DNA of 64,000 nucleotides from Roseovarius atlanticus (GTDB lineage Bacteria; Pseudomonadota; Alphaproteobacteria; Rhodobacterales; Rhodobacteraceae), in contig NZ_LAXJ01000002.1 of the NCBI RefSeq assembly GCF_001441615.1, positions 248,001-312,000 on the forward strand, in the 5' to 3' direction. Every line of letters starts with the position of its first letter. Position 1 is the stretch's first letter. Below, in pieces: positions 44,073 through 53,548 of the stretch. A program made the translations under genes and the position numbers. The notes under the pieces were generated by a model. That model had not been told where the DNA came from. It worked only from the letters and a program-made list of their open reading frames with translations, and did no database searches.

Positions 44073-45233
44073 TCAGAGGTCGATCGCCACAACCGATCCG
44101 CGGCGGGCGGCCAGTGCGACCTTGCCGTCGCAGAGCCGCATCGCATCATCCCCGAACACGTCGCGCCGCCAGCCGCCCAGGGCCGGCACGTCGCGTTCGC
44201 CCGCCGAGATGGCATCGAGGTCGGCCGCCGAGGCGATGAGCTTGGAGGCAACTGAATACTCCTCGGATTTCGCCTTGAGCAGAACGCGCAGAAGGTCGGC
44301 CAGCGCCGGGTTGATCTGAAGCCGTTCGCGGCTGCGGTCGGGCTTGGGCAGGTCGTCGTTCGGGCAGTCGAGCCCCGCCTTGACCGCCGCGATGATGCCG
44401 TCGGCGATGTCACCGCGCCGCGCCTCGCGCAGCAAGAGCCGCGAGCGCGAGAGGTCGTTCGCGGACTTGGGCTTGGTCGAGGCCAGTTCGACCAGCGCGT
44501 CGTCCTTGAAGACCCGGTTGCGGGGGATGTTGCGGCTTTGGGCATAGTCCTCGCGGAAGCGCGCCAGTTCGCGCACGATGGCCAGGAACCGGCCGGACGA
44601 GTTGCGAGTCTTGACCCGTTCCCACGCCTCTTCGGGGCGGGTGACATAGGTTTCGGGGTTGGTCAGAACCTGCATTTCCTCGGCCACCCACTTGTCGCGG
44701 CCCGTTTCGGCCAGCTTGGCGGCGAGGAATTCGTAGATATCGCGCAGGTGGGTCACGTCCGCCAGCGCATAGGTTTTCTGCGCGTCCGTCAGCGGACGGC
44801 GCGACCAGTCGGTAAAGCGCGAGGTCTTGTCCAGCGACTGCTTGGCGATCTTGCGCACCAGCGTCTCGTACCCCACCTGTTCACCGAAGCCGCAGACCAT
44901 CGCCGCCACTTGTGTGTCGAAGAGCGGGTCGGGAATGAGCCCGGCGTCGACGTAGAAGATTTCCAGATCCTGCCGCGCGGCGTGAAAGACCTTGACCACC
45001 GACGGGTCGCGGAAAAGGTCGTAGAGCGGTTCCAGAGACATGTCCTGCCCCTCAATCGGGTCGACCAGCACGGCGTCGTCCTCGCCCCGCGACGGCAAAG
45101 CCAGCTGGATCAGGCAGAGCTTGGAATAGTAGGTGCGCTCGCGCAGGAACTCGGTATCGACGGTGACATACTCGGCCTCGGCCGCGCGGGTGCAAAAGGC
45201 GGCGAGGTCTTCGGTGGTGGTGATGGTGTGCAT
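44073..45233 (-). CDS. rnd: Ribonuclease D
   Basis: A 386-residue DEDDy 3'-5' exonuclease acting in tRNA 3' maturation. Exo I is VDTEFLRERTYY, Exo II includes KVFHAARQDLEIFY, and Exo III contains KTYALADVTHLRDIY with the characteristic Tyr. An HRDC domain follows (about residues 205-285, RNSSGRFLAIVRELARFRED). The start at 45233 gives MHTITTTEDLAAFC. Confidence 0.95.
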   Translation of the reverse strand: MHTITTTEDLAAFCTRAAEAEYVTVDTEFLRERTYYSKLCLIQLALPSRGEDDAVLVDPIEGQDMSLEPLYDLFRDPSVVKVFHAARQDLEIFYVDAGLIPDPLFDTQVAAMVCGFGEQVGYETLVRKIAKQSLDKTSRFTDWSRRPLTDAQKTYALADVTHLRDIYEFLAAKLAETGRDKWVAEEMQVLTNPETYVTRPEEAWERVKTRNSSGRFLAIVRELARFREDYAQSRNIPRNRVFKDDALVELASTKPKSANDLSRSRLLLREARRGDIADGIIAAVKAGLDCPNDDLPKPDRSRERLQINPALADLLRVLLKAKSEEYSVASKLIASAADLDAISAGERDVPALGGWRRDVFGDDAMRLCDGKVALAARRGSVVAIDL

Positions 45234-45441
45234 TCCGGCTCCGGCGGATCAAACGTGGTAATCCAACGGCCTATACCGAGGCGCGACGGAAAGCAAAGCG
45301 CAAGTGACGCACGGGGGCGGACAAGCGGCATGGCGGCGTCGGATGCATCACGCTTTGTGATGCGTCATGCAACATTCATTCGTTTTAAAAATATCGAACC
45401 GGGGACTATCTGGGAGGCAGTTCCAATGATGGAGACATGCC

Positions 45442-45618
45442 ATGACGACCCTCGACCATATCCCTGCCCGCCCTGCCCTGCGGTTCGACCTGCGCGGCGT
45501 CGCGATGACGCTGAGTGCGCTTTTGCTGCTGGCGCTTGGCGGTGTCGCCCTGAGCGCCCCGCCTGCCGATGTGTCCACAGACTGGCACGGCAACGTGGCG
45601 GCAAGCGCGCCGCGCTGA
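45442..45618 (+). CDS. Small membrane-anchored hypothetical protein, 58 aa
   Basis: The short ORF encodes MTTLDHIPARPALRFDLRGV followed by a single TM segment (MTLSALLLLALGGVALS) and a short tail. GGAG lies 7 bp upstream of the ATG. The upstream region holds an inverted repeat, GCATCAC-N5-GTGATGC, at about 45345-45363, and an AT-rich patch. It converges on purN. No known family is recognised. Confidence 0.6.
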   Translation: MTTLDHIPARPALRFDLRGVAMTLSALLLLALGGVALSAPPADVSTDWHGNVAASAPR

Positions 45619-45644
45619 GGTAAAGTTGCCCGTTCCGCCCCCTG

Positions 45645-46238
45645 TCAGGACAGGAGCACGGGCGTGCGGTCGCCGGCGGCGAAGCGGCGCAGGACAGCCG
45701 GATAAAGCCGGTGCTCCTGTTCCAGCACGCGGGCGGCCAGCGCCTCGGGCGTGTCGTCTGGCATCACGGGCACGCGGGCCTGGCCCAGGATCGGGCCATC
45801 GTCCAGTTCAAGCGTGACCTCGTGGACGGTGCAGCCGGCCTCGGCCTCGCCCGCCGCGATGGCGCGGGCGTGGGTGTCGAGGCCGCGGTACTTGGGCAGC
45901 AGCGACGGGTGAATGTTGATCATCCGGTCCTGCCAGTGTGAGATGAAGCGGTCGGTGAAGATGCGCATGAACCCGGCGAAACAGATGATGTCGGGGGCGT
46001 GGCGTTCGAGCGTTGCGTTCAGCACGGTCTCGAACGCGGTGCGGTCGCCCTTGAAAGGGCGGTGATCGACCACTTCGGTCTCCACGCCCCGCGCCGCCGC
46101 CTTTTCAATCCCCGGAGCGTCGGCGTTGTTGCAGACCGCCACGACGGGCCGCGCGGGATGGTCGCCCGTCATGCTGTCGATCAGCGCCACCATGTTGGAA
46201 CCGCCGCCAGAAAACAGGATCGCGACGCGTTTGGTCAC
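45645..46238 (-). CDS. purN: Phosphoribosylglycinamide formyltransferase
   Basis: A 197-residue 10-formyl-THF-dependent enzyme of purine synthesis. Signature segments are [41 protein letters not shown] and [14 protein letters not shown], with the catalytic Asn, His and Asp positions intact. Its start overlaps the purM stop, the usual purM-purN operon. Confidence 0.97.
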   Translation of the reverse strand: MTKRVAILFSGGGSNMVALIDSMTGDHPARPVVAVCNNADAPGIEKAAARGVETEVVDHRPFKGDRTAFETVLNATLERHAPDIICFAGFMRIFTDRFISHWQDRMINIHPSLLPKYRGLDTHARAIAAGEAEAGCTVHEVTLELDDGPILGQARVPVMPDDTPEALAARVLEQEHRLYPAVLRRFAAGDRTPVLLS

Positions 46239-47281
46239 GCGAGCGTGCCGGTGTAGCGCACGCCCGGACCTTCGGTGACGTGACCGAGACGGAAAACGGT
46301 CTCGCCGGTGTCTTGCAAGAGCGCGCTCAGCGCATCGGCGCGAGAGGCGTCGACGGCCAGCACCATGCCCACGCCGCAGTTGAAGGTCTTGAGCATCTCG
46401 GCCTCGGCCATGCCGCCCTGCCCCATCAGCCAGCGGAAGACGGGTGGCAGATCAAAGCTGCCAAGGTCGATGTCGACGCCAAGGTCGTCGGGCAGGACAC
46501 GCGGGATATTCTCGGTCAGGCCCCCGCCGGTGATATGGGCGAGCGCGTGAACGCCGCCCGCGCGGACCGCCTCGAGCGCTTGAGTCACGTAAAGGCGCGT
46601 GGGCGTCAGCAGGGCCGCGCCGAGGGTGCCATCAGACCACGGGCAGTCGGCGTCCCAGCCGAGACCGGACATCTCGACCAACTTGCGCACGAGGGAATAG
46701 CCGTTGGAATGTACGCCGTTGGAGGCAAGGCCCAAGAGAACGTCCCCCTCCGTCACGCCCGCGGGCAGGTCGCTGCCACGCTCCATGGCACCCACGGCAA
46801 AACCGGCGAGGTCGAAGTCGCCCTCGGGGTACATGCCGGGCATTTCCGCCGTCTCGCCGCCGATGAGCGCTGTACCGGACTGTACGCAACCTTCGGCGAT
46901 GCCTTCGATGATGCGGGCGGCGATATCCGTGTCGAGCTTGCCTGTTGCAAAATAATCGAGGAAGAAAAGCGGCTCGGCCCCCTGGCAGACAAGGTCGTTG
47001 ACGCACATCGCCACGAGGTCGATCCCGACGCCGTCCACATGCCCGGTGTCGATGGCGATGCGCAGCTTGGTGCCGACCCCGTCGGTGGCCGCCACGAGAA
47101 TGGGGTCGGTATAGCCCGCGCCCTTGAGATCGAAAAGCGCGCCGAAGCCGCCGAGGCCCGCCATGACGCCGGCGCGGCTGGTGCGCTTGGCGGCAGGCTT
47201 GATCCGGTCGACAAGGGCGTTGCCCGCGTCGATATCCACGCCGGCATCGGCATAGGTGATCCCGTTCTTGGCGTCGGTCAT
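46235..47281 (-). CDS. purM: Phosphoribosylformylglycinamidine cyclo-ligase
   Basis: A 348-residue AIR synthase of purine biosynthesis. Characteristic segments are [69 protein letters not shown] and [16 protein letters not shown]. It is the first gene of the purM-purN operon. Confidence 0.97.
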   Translation of the reverse strand: MTDAKNGITYADAGVDIDAGNALVDRIKPAAKRTSRAGVMAGLGGFGALFDLKGAGYTDPILVAATDGVGTKLRIAIDTGHVDGVGIDLVAMCVNDLVCQGAEPLFFLDYFATGKLDTDIAARIIEGIAEGCVQSGTALIGGETAEMPGMYPEGDFDLAGFAVGAMERGSDLPAGVTEGDVLLGLASNGVHSNGYSLVRKLVEMSGLGWDADCPWSDGTLGAALLTPTRLYVTQALEAVRAGGVHALAHITGGGLTENIPRVLPDDLGVDIDLGSFDLPPVFRWLMGQGGMAEAEMLKTFNCGVGMVLAVDASRADALSALLQDTGETVFRLGHVTEGPGVRYTGTLA

Positions 47282-47372
47282 GTGCGGTCTCCGCTTGGCA
47301 TGTCGGGGCTTCGGTTAATCCATCGCGGGCGTCCGTGCAATCGCGAATGCCCACGAGGGTCTGCCAGAGCCC

Positions 47373-47401
47373 TTGACGCCCGCCCTGCCCGCGCCTATCC
47401 C
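47373..47401 (+). promoter_or_regulatory. tRNA(CAU) promoter
   Basis: TTGACG (47373-47378), 17-bp spacer, TATCCC (47396-47401). The predicted start is about 5 bp before the tRNA. Confidence 0.65.
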
Positions 47402-47412
47402 GAGCAAAGGTC

Positions 47413-47489
47413 GGGCCTGTAGCTCAATTGGTTAGAGCAGAGCGCTCATAACGCTTTGGTTGGGGGTTCGAGTCCCTCCGGGCCTACCA
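47413..47489 (+). tRNA. tRNA with CAU anticodon, probably Ile2 (lysidine type)
   Basis: A 77-nt cloverleaf with encoded CCA. Anticodon loop CTCATAA gives CAU, which is read as either Met or, after lysidine modification, Ile (AUA). The acceptor stem starts GGGCC, giving C4-G69 and C5-G68 pairs, which are TilS recognition features of tRNA-Ile2, whereas E. coli elongator tRNA-Met has U4-A69 and A5-U68. I favour Ile2; automatic annotation may call it tRNA-Met. Confidence 0.9.
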
Positions 47490-47512
47490 GAACGACCCCG
47501 AAGAGAGGCACC

Positions 47513-47818
47513 ATGCGCAGACCCTTTTCCATTCTTGCCGCCCTTGGTTTTCTGTCCGCTTGTGCGGAGACGGGGCCGGTCACGGCGTTCACCTCGGATA
47601 TCTACGAGGTCTACGGCGTGGAAGAGGGCGACATGCTGAAGCTGCGCGGCGGGCCGGGCCTGGGCTTCGAGACGCGCGTGGGGCTGCCCAACGGCACGCT
47701 GGTGCGGGTGCGCGACTGCAACCGGGTCGGCGGCACACGCTGGTGCGAGGTGGCGCTGGATCGGGCGCCGGGGCTGACGGGATATGCGTCCGAGACCTAT
47801 CTGCGGCCCAAGGGCTGA
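47513..47818 (+). CDS. SH3-domain lipoprotein
   Basis: The 101-residue protein has a lipoprotein signal with lipobox LSAC (Cys17) and one bacterial SH3 (SH3_3) domain with the typical MLKLRGGPGLGFETRVGLPNG, CNRVGG and WCEVAL segments. Such domains bind cell-wall or envelope components. The ATG is 24 bp after the tRNA. Confidence 0.85.
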   Translation: MRRPFSILAALGFLSACAETGPVTAFTSDIYEVYGVEEGDMLKLRGGPGLGFETRVGLPNGTLVRVRDCNRVGGTRWCEVALDRAPGLTGYASETYLRPKG

Positions 47819-47846
47819 GCGGCGCGCAAGGGGCGGTTCCGGGGGC

Positions 47847-47939
47847 GTTTTCTGCGCAGAAAACAGGATGGATAATGCGTATTTTCCATTTCGGAAACTT
47901 TGAAAAGTTTCCGGGCCGTTTTCTTTTGAAGAAAACGGC
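47847..47939. repeat. Three tandem inverted repeats after the SH3 lipoprotein
   Basis: GTTTTCTGCGCAGAAAAC (47847-47864), a 9-bp stem at 47892-47913 with loop TGAA, and an 11-bp stem at 47915-47939 with loop TTG. The last two overlap a TTTTCTTTT run. They can terminate the lipoprotein transcript and resemble the tyrS terminator in style. Confidence 0.75.
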
Positions 47940-48042
47940 TGGCACCGCTGGGCGGAGCGAAGAAATAACTAAACTGTTGGTTTCACTTTTCACCTGTACT
48001 ATGTGGCGAGGCAGCTGCCCGTTCCTTGTCAGGAGTCCTATC

Positions 48043-49104
48043 ATGCGCCGTTTGCTCCCCGCGTTTCTTGCCTGCGTGCTGTCGCTGTCGTTTGCCACAT
48101 CGGCCCCGGCACAGGACGAAGGCCAGGCCCCGGATGCCGCGGCACCGCCCAAACCCGTCAAGCTGATGACGCTGTCGAGCGAGCCGGTCACGGTGCAACG
48201 TCAGTTCTTCGGTCAGGTGGCGGCGCGGCAGACGGTCGATCTTGCCTTTCAGGTGCCGGGAAAGCTGGAGGTGCTGAACGCCGAGGAAGGCGCGCGCAAG
48301 CCCGAGGGCGCGGAGATCGCGCAGCTGGACCTGTCGGGCTACGAACGCGCCGTGGCCGAGGCCGAGGCCAACTTCGACAAGGCGCAGCGCGATGCCGAGC
48401 GGCTGGAATCGCTGCGCGGACAGGCGGTGAGCGAGGTGCAGGTGCAGGACGCGCAGACCCAGCTGCGGCTGGCCGAGATCGCGCTGAACAGCGCCCGGGA
48501 GGATCTGGATCATGCCACGCTGCGCGCGCCCTTCGACGCGCTGATCGCCAAGCGGCTGGTGGCCAATTTCCAGACGGTTCAGGCGGGCACGCCGGTGGTT
48601 CGGCTGCATGACGTGTCGGAGCTGCGCGTGGATATCCAGGTGCCGGAAGTCCTGTTCCGGCAGGCCGGGGCCGACGATCAGATCGCGTTCTACGCCGAGT
48701 TTCCCGGTGAGGGACGCCGTTACGACCTTGCGCTGCGCGAATTCGAGACCGAAACCTCGGCCACCGGGCAGACCTATACGATCACGCTGGCCTTTACCGA
48801 GAGTCCCGGCGCCTTCGTCTTTCCGGGCGCGTCGGTCACGGTCTATACGGCCGTCACGGGGCCGCAGCAGCAGGGCGTCGTCCTGCCCGAGACCGCGCTG
48901 GTCTACGACGCCGAGGGCAATGCCGCCGTCATGGTCTATGAGGACGGCAAGGTGGCGCGACGCGCCGTCGAGATAGAAGTGCACGAGGACAGCCGCATCT
49001 ACATGACCGAAGGCCCCGAAGACGGCACGCAGATCGTCGAGACCGGCGCGTCGCAGCTGCGCGACGGCCAGAGCGCCCGTCCCTTCACCCGCATCGGGGA
49101 GTAA
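48043..49104 (+). CDS. RND efflux periplasmic adaptor (MFP)
   Basis: A 353-residue membrane-fusion protein with a Sec signal peptide (PAFLACVLSLSFATSAPAQ). The lipoyl/barrel-sandwich halves (ARQTVDLAFQVPGKLEVLNA and DLDHATLRAPFDALIAKRLV) flank a helical hairpin (RAVAEAEANFDKAQRDAERL), followed by a beta-barrel domain. AGGAG precedes the ATG. It starts the efflux operon and lies 4 bp before the permease gene. No outer-membrane channel gene is present. Confidence 0.94.
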   Translation: MRRLLPAFLACVLSLSFATSAPAQDEGQAPDAAAPPKPVKLMTLSSEPVTVQRQFFGQVAARQTVDLAFQVPGKLEVLNAEEGARKPEGAEIAQLDLSGYERAVAEAEANFDKAQRDAERLESLRGQAVSEVQVQDAQTQLRLAEIALNSAREDLDHATLRAPFDALIAKRLVANFQTVQAGTPVVRLHDVSELRVDIQVPEVLFRQAGADDQIAFYAEFPGEGRRYDLALREFETETSATGQTYTITLAFTESPGAFVFPGASVTVYTAVTGPQQQGVVLPETALVYDAEGNAAVMVYEDGKVARRAVEIEVHEDSRIYMTEGPEDGTQIVETGASQLRDGQSARPFTRIGE

Positions 49105-49108
49105 GCCC

Positions 49109-52100
49109 ATGTCCATCGCCCGCGCCTCGATCGACAGGTCGCTAATCACATGGATCCTGATGCTGACCTGCCTTTTGGGCGGGATCTGGGGGTTTGCCAC
49201 CATCGGCCGCTTGGAAGACCCGGCCTTTACCATCAAGAACGCCATCGTGATCACGCAATATCCCGGCGCGTCGGCAGAACAGGTGGCGCGCGAGGTCAGC
49301 GAGCCGATCGAATCGGAAATCCAGAAGATGGGCGAGATCGACTTCATCACCTCGTCCAACAAGCCGGGGGTCAGCCGGATCTCGGTGAATATCGAGAGCA
49401 CCTATGACGGCTCGGAACTGCCCGCGATCTGGACCAAGCTGCGCAATCGGGTCGAGGACGCGACGCGCAACCTGCCTTCCGAGGCCGGCAGGCCCATCGT
49501 GAACGACACGTTCGGCGACGTCTTCGGCGTGTTCTATGCCTTTACCGCGCCGGGCTTTTCCGATGCGGAAGTGCACGAGATTTCCGAGTACCTGAGGCGC
49601 GAATTGCTGGCGGTCGAAGGCGTGGCCGATGTAGCGGTGGCGGGCCTGCCGTCCGAGGCGATTTACGTCAACGCGCGGACCTCGATCATCACCAACCTGG
49701 GCGTCAGTCCCGACGCCATCGCCGGTGCATTGTCGCAGGCCGACACGCGCACGCCGGCGGGCAGTTTCCGGCAGAATGGGCAGGATATTCGCATCCAGGC
49801 GCCAGTGGGGTCGGACACGGTGGACGAGATTGCCAACCTGACCATCGGTGTGGGCGGCGACGTGATCGACCTTTTGGATTTTGCCGAGGTCGAGCGCGCC
49901 CGCGTCGAGGAGCCGACCGAGATCATCCGGTTCCAGGGCAAGGAGGCGTTCACGCTGGGGGTTGCCGGCAAGTCCGATCTGAACATCGTGGACGTGGGCA
50001 AGCGGGTGGATGCGCGGTTGGGCGAGCTGATGCGCGACGTGCCCGCCGGGGTGGAACTGCACCCGATCTACCAGCAGCATCTGGTAGTGGACGAGGCCTC
50101 GAACGACTTTCTGCTGAACCTGGCCATGTCGGTGACGATCGTGGTGCTGGTGCTGGCGGTCTTCATGGGCTGGCGGTCGGCCGTGGTGGTGGGCTCGACG
50201 CTGCTTTTGACGGTGGTGGGCACGGTGTTCTTGATGGCGATCTTCGGGATCGAGATGGAGCGGATCTCGCTGGGGGCGCTGATCATCGCGATGGGGATGC
50301 TGGTGGACAACGCCATCGTGGTGGCCGAGGGAATGCAGGGCGACATGGCCGCGGGCAAACCGTCGCACGACGCGGCAGAGGACGTGGCCAGCAAGACGCA
50401 GATCCCGTTGCTGGGCGCGACGGTGATCGGTATCATGGCCTTTGCGGGCATCGGGCTTAGTCCCGACGCCACGGGCGAGTTCCTGTTCTCGCTGTTCGCG
50501 GTGATCGGGATATCGCTGCTGTTGTCCTGGGTGCTGGCTATCACAGCGACGCCGCTTTTGGGGCATTACTTTTTCAAGGTGGGCAGTGGCGAAGGACATG
50601 ACCCCTATGCCGGGCCGCTCTTTCGCGCTTACCGCGCGGTGCTGTCCGGCGCGCTGCGGGTGCGCTATCTTGTGATCCTGGCGCTGATCGGGGTGACGGT
50701 GGTGTGCTACATGGGGTTCGCACAGGTCAAGCAGCAGTTTTTTCCCGACTCCAACACGCCTCTGTTCTATGTGCATTACAAGCTGCCGCAGGGTGCCAGC
50801 ATCCACCGCGTGTCGGAGGACATGGCCCAGGTCGAGGCGTGGCTGGCCGAGCGCGACGACGTTGTGTCGGTGGCCACCTTCATCGGCGGCGGCGCGACGC
50901 GGTTCATGCTGACCTACGCCCCCGAGGAGGCGCTGCCGACCTATGGCCACCTGATCATCCGCACCGAGACGCTGGAGCAGATCCCGCCCCTGCGGGCGGA
51001 TGTCGAGCAATTCGGCCGCACCGCCCTGCCCGAAGGCGAGTTCCGCACCGAGCGGCTGGCCTTCGGCCCCGGTGGCGGGGCGCCGATCGAGGCGCGGTTC
51101 TCGGGGCCGGACGCGGACGTGCTGCGGCAACTGGCGCAAGAGGCGGAAGAGGTCATGCTGGGGGCGTCCGACCGGCTGGTCGATCTGCGCACCAACTGGC
51201 GCGAGCGGGAGCTGACGCTGGTGCCGCGTTTCGCCGACGAACGGGCCAAGGCGGCGGGTGTGGCGCGTGACGACCTGGCGCAGGCGCTGCAATTCGGGAC
51301 CGACGGCGTGCAGGTGGGGGTCTACCGCGAGCAGGACCGGCTGATCCCGATCATCATGCGGGCCGACAGCGCCGGGGGCGACGGCGCAGAGCACTTGTCC
51401 GACCTGCCGGTCTATTCCGCCGCCGCGCAGGCCTATATCCCGGTGGCGCAGATCACCGACGGGTTCGGCTGGGAGGCGCAGAACACCTTTCTTGTGCGGC
51501 GCGACAGGGTGCCGACGATCTCGGTCCAGGCCGGAGTGCCCGCGGGCGAGAATGCCGCCAGTGTCTTTGGCCAGCTGCGCGGCGCGGTCGAGGCGATGGA
51601 GCTGCCCGAGGGCTATGCGCTGGAATGGGGCGGTGAATACGAAAGCTCGACCGAGGCGCAGACGGCCCTGGGCAAGCAGTTGCCGGTGTCATTGTTGATC
51701 ATGGTGCTGATCTCGGTGCTGCTGTTCGGCAAGATCCGCCAGCCGGTGATCATCTGGCTGCTGGTGCCGATGAGCGTGAACGGCGTGGTGATCGGCCTGT
51801 TGGGCACCGGCCTGCCGTTTTCCTTCACGGCGCTTCTGGGGCTTCTGAGCCTGTCGGGGATGCTGATCAAGAACGGCATCGTGCTGGTCGAGGAGATCGA
51901 CCTTGTGCGGGCCGAGGGCGTGCCGTTCCGGCAGGCAGTGCTGGACGCCTCGACCTCGCGTCTGCGGCCCGTGGTGCTGGCGGCGGCGACGACGATCCTG
52001 GGGATGATTCCGCTGTTGTGGGACGCATTCTTTGCCTCGATGGCGGTGACGATCATGGGCGGGCTGGGCTTTGCCTCGGTGCTGACGCTGGTGGCGGCGC

Positions 52101-52162
52101 CGGTGTTCTATTTCAGCTTCTTCCCCAAGGAGCGCAAGGCCGACGCCGCCGCAAGCGCCTGA
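49109..52162 (+). CDS. RND efflux permease
   Basis: A 1017-residue inner-membrane pump of the HAE-1-like group, with 12 TM segments and two large periplasmic loops. The TM4 proton-relay motif reads GMLVDNAIVVAEGM, so the first Asp of the AcrB Asp407-Asp408 pair is kept and the second is Asn, as in one branch of the family. GLLGTGLPFSFTALLGLLSL and IKNGIVLVEEID mark TM10 (Asp/Lys-Asn region). The exported compounds are unknown. Confidence 0.94.
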   Translation: MSIARASIDRSLITWILMLTCLLGGIWGFATIGRLEDPAFTIKNAIVITQYPGASAEQVAREVSEPIESEIQKMGEIDFITSSNKPGVSRISVNIESTYDGSELPAIWTKLRNRVEDATRNLPSEAGRPIVNDTFGDVFGVFYAFTAPGFSDAEVHEISEYLRRELLAVEGVADVAVAGLPSEAIYVNARTSIITNLGVSPDAIAGALSQADTRTPAGSFRQNGQDIRIQAPVGSDTVDEIANLTIGVGGDVIDLLDFAEVERARVEEPTEIIRFQGKEAFTLGVAGKSDLNIVDVGKRVDARLGELMRDVPAGVELHPIYQQHLVVDEASNDFLLNLAMSVTIVVLVLAVFMGWRSAVVVGSTLLLTVVGTVFLMAIFGIEMERISLGALIIAMGMLVDNAIVVAEGMQGDMAAGKPSHDAAEDVASKTQIPLLGATVIGIMAFAGIGLSPDATGEFLFSLFAVIGISLLLSWVLAITATPLLGHYFFKVGSGEGHDPYAGPLFRAYRAVLSGALRVRYLVILALIGVTVVCYMGFAQVKQQFFPDSNTPLFYVHYKLPQGASIHRVSEDMAQVEAWLAERDDVVSVATFIGGGATRFMLTYAPEEALPTYGHLIIRTETLEQIPPLRADVEQFGRTALPEGEFRTERLAFGPGGGAPIEARFSGPDADVLRQLAQEAEEVMLGASDRLVDLRTNWRERELTLVPRFADERAKAAGVARDDLAQALQFGTDGVQVGVYREQDRLIPIIMRADSAGGDGAEHLSDLPVYSAAAQAYIPVAQITDGFGWEAQNTFLVRRDRVPTISVQAGVPAGENAASVFGQLRGAVEAMELPEGYALEWGGEYESSTEAQTALGKQLPVSLLIMVLISVLLFGKIRQPVIIWLLVPMSVNGVVIGLLGTGLPFSFTALLGLLSLSGMLIKNGIVLVEEIDLVRAEGVPFRQAVLDASTSRLRPVVLAAATTILGMIPLLWDAFFASMAVTIMGGLGFASVLTLVAAPVFYFSFFPKERKADAAASA

Positions 52163-52197
52163 CGCGTCTCCCCTGCCCTGCCCGGGCATGGGCCGTG

Positions 52198-53502
52198 TCA
52201 GCGACCGATCACCAAGTCGACCTGTAGCCCGCCCAGCCGTTCGCTTTCTCCGAGGCGCAACGTGCCGCCATGGGCGCGGGCGATGTCCATGGCAATGGCA
52301 AGGCCCAGCCCTACCCCGGTCCCGAGGTTCTGGTTACGGGCCTCGTCGAGGCGCGCGAAGGGTTTGAGCGCCTGTTCGCGCTGTGCCTGGGGGATGCCCG
52401 GCCCGTCATCCTCGATGCGGATGCGCAGGGCACGGTCGGTCATCAGGACCGAAACTTCGGCCCGTGTGCCGTAGCGCACGGCGTTGCCAATCAGGTTCTC
52501 GACCGCGCGGCGCACACCGCCTGGGCGCAGCATAACCTCGCCCTGCCCTTCGCAGTGGCCAAGCGCCACAGCTTTGCCGACACGCTGAAACTCTTCGACG
52601 ATGCGGGCCACCAGCGCCTGCGGATCCGTGGGCTCGGGCGTCGTTTCCTGTGCGCCGCGCGCGAAATCGAGGAACTCGTTGATCAGGCGTTCCATGTCGG
52701 CCACGTCCTGTTCCATCGCCTTGGTATCTTCGCCCTCGAGCATCGAAAGCGCCAGCTTGAGCCGGGTGATCGGCGTGCGCAGGTCGTGGCTGACGCCCGA
52801 CAGCATGAGCGTGCGCTGTTCGATCTGCCGCTCGATTCGGGCGCGCATGGCCATGAAGGCCGCCCCCGCGGCGCGCACTTCGGTCGAGCCCGAGGGCCAG
52901 TATTCGACGTGCCGCCCACGCCCGAACGCCTCGGCGGCATAGGCCAGGCGGGTGATCGGGCGCAGCTGGTTGCGCAGGTAGAAATAGGCAATCACGGTCA
53001 TGAGCGCCGCGAAAAAGAACATGTAGACCAAAAGCTGGTGCGGGTTGGAGGCCGACACCCGGCGGCGGTCGAAGGTCATGCGCAGGCCGGTGTCTTCCAT
53101 GGCGAAATAGAGATGTACGACCTGGTCGTCGGGCAGGTCCAGCGCCTGCAGCATCGGCAGAAGGCGGTTGAACTCGGAAATGACGTAGTTGCCGGTGAAA
53201 TCGTACCAGCGGCGGCTGTCGCCCGAGGGCAGCGCGTCGAGCGGCAGTGCCTCGACCGAGATACGCAAGGTACGAGCCAGCCGCGAGTCGCCGATCTCGG
53301 ACGCGGGAAGGCCGGCATCGAGCACGACCTGCACTTCGCGGCTGGCGGTGCGAGTCATCTGCTTGGTCACGCCTTCGAAATGGCGCTGCACGAAGACGAT
53401 CGAGACCACCAGCATCAGGGTGATGACCGGCAGCAGCAGGATCGCGATGGCGCGGCCGTAAAGCGACCGGGGCATATAGCGTTTGAGCCAGCGAAAGGAC
53501 AT
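52198..53502 (-). CDS. EnvZ-type sensor histidine kinase
   Basis: A 434-residue kinase. TM1 is at about residues 16-38 and TM2 at about 157-177, with a periplasmic region of about 115 residues between. HAMP, HisKA (LSGVSHDLRTPITRLKLAL, His in SHDLRTP) and HATPase (NLIGNAVRYG, EDDGPGIP, GTGVGLGLAIAMDI) domains follow. It is an orphan here; the response regulator must be encoded elsewhere. It converges on the RND permease with a 35-bp gap, so a link to efflux control is only positional. Confidence 0.93.
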   Translation of the reverse strand: MSFRWLKRYMPRSLYGRAIAILLLPVITLMLVVSIVFVQRHFEGVTKQMTRTASREVQVVLDAGLPASEIGDSRLARTLRISVEALPLDALPSGDSRRWYDFTGNYVISEFNRLLPMLQALDLPDDQVVHLYFAMEDTGLRMTFDRRRVSASNPHQLLVYMFFFAALMTVIAYFYLRNQLRPITRLAYAAEAFGRGRHVEYWPSGSTEVRAAGAAFMAMRARIERQIEQRTLMLSGVSHDLRTPITRLKLALSMLEGEDTKAMEQDVADMERLINEFLDFARGAQETTPEPTDPQALVARIVEEFQRVGKAVALGHCEGQGEVMLRPGGVRRAVENLIGNAVRYGTRAEVSVLMTDRALRIRIEDDGPGIPQAQREQALKPFARLDEARNQNLGTGVGLGLAIAMDIARAHGGTLRLGESERLGGLQVDLVIGR

Positions 53503-53548
53503 GCGCTAAACCTATCCGCGACGATCAGGATCGGAAAGAGCGAAGCAC

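Noticed and set aside
51880..51920. RND permease as non-functional because the second Asp of the TM4 pair is Asn.
   Set aside because: The first Asp is kept and a whole branch of RND pumps has Asp-Asn, so this is a subfamily trait (motif itself is near 50303-50335).
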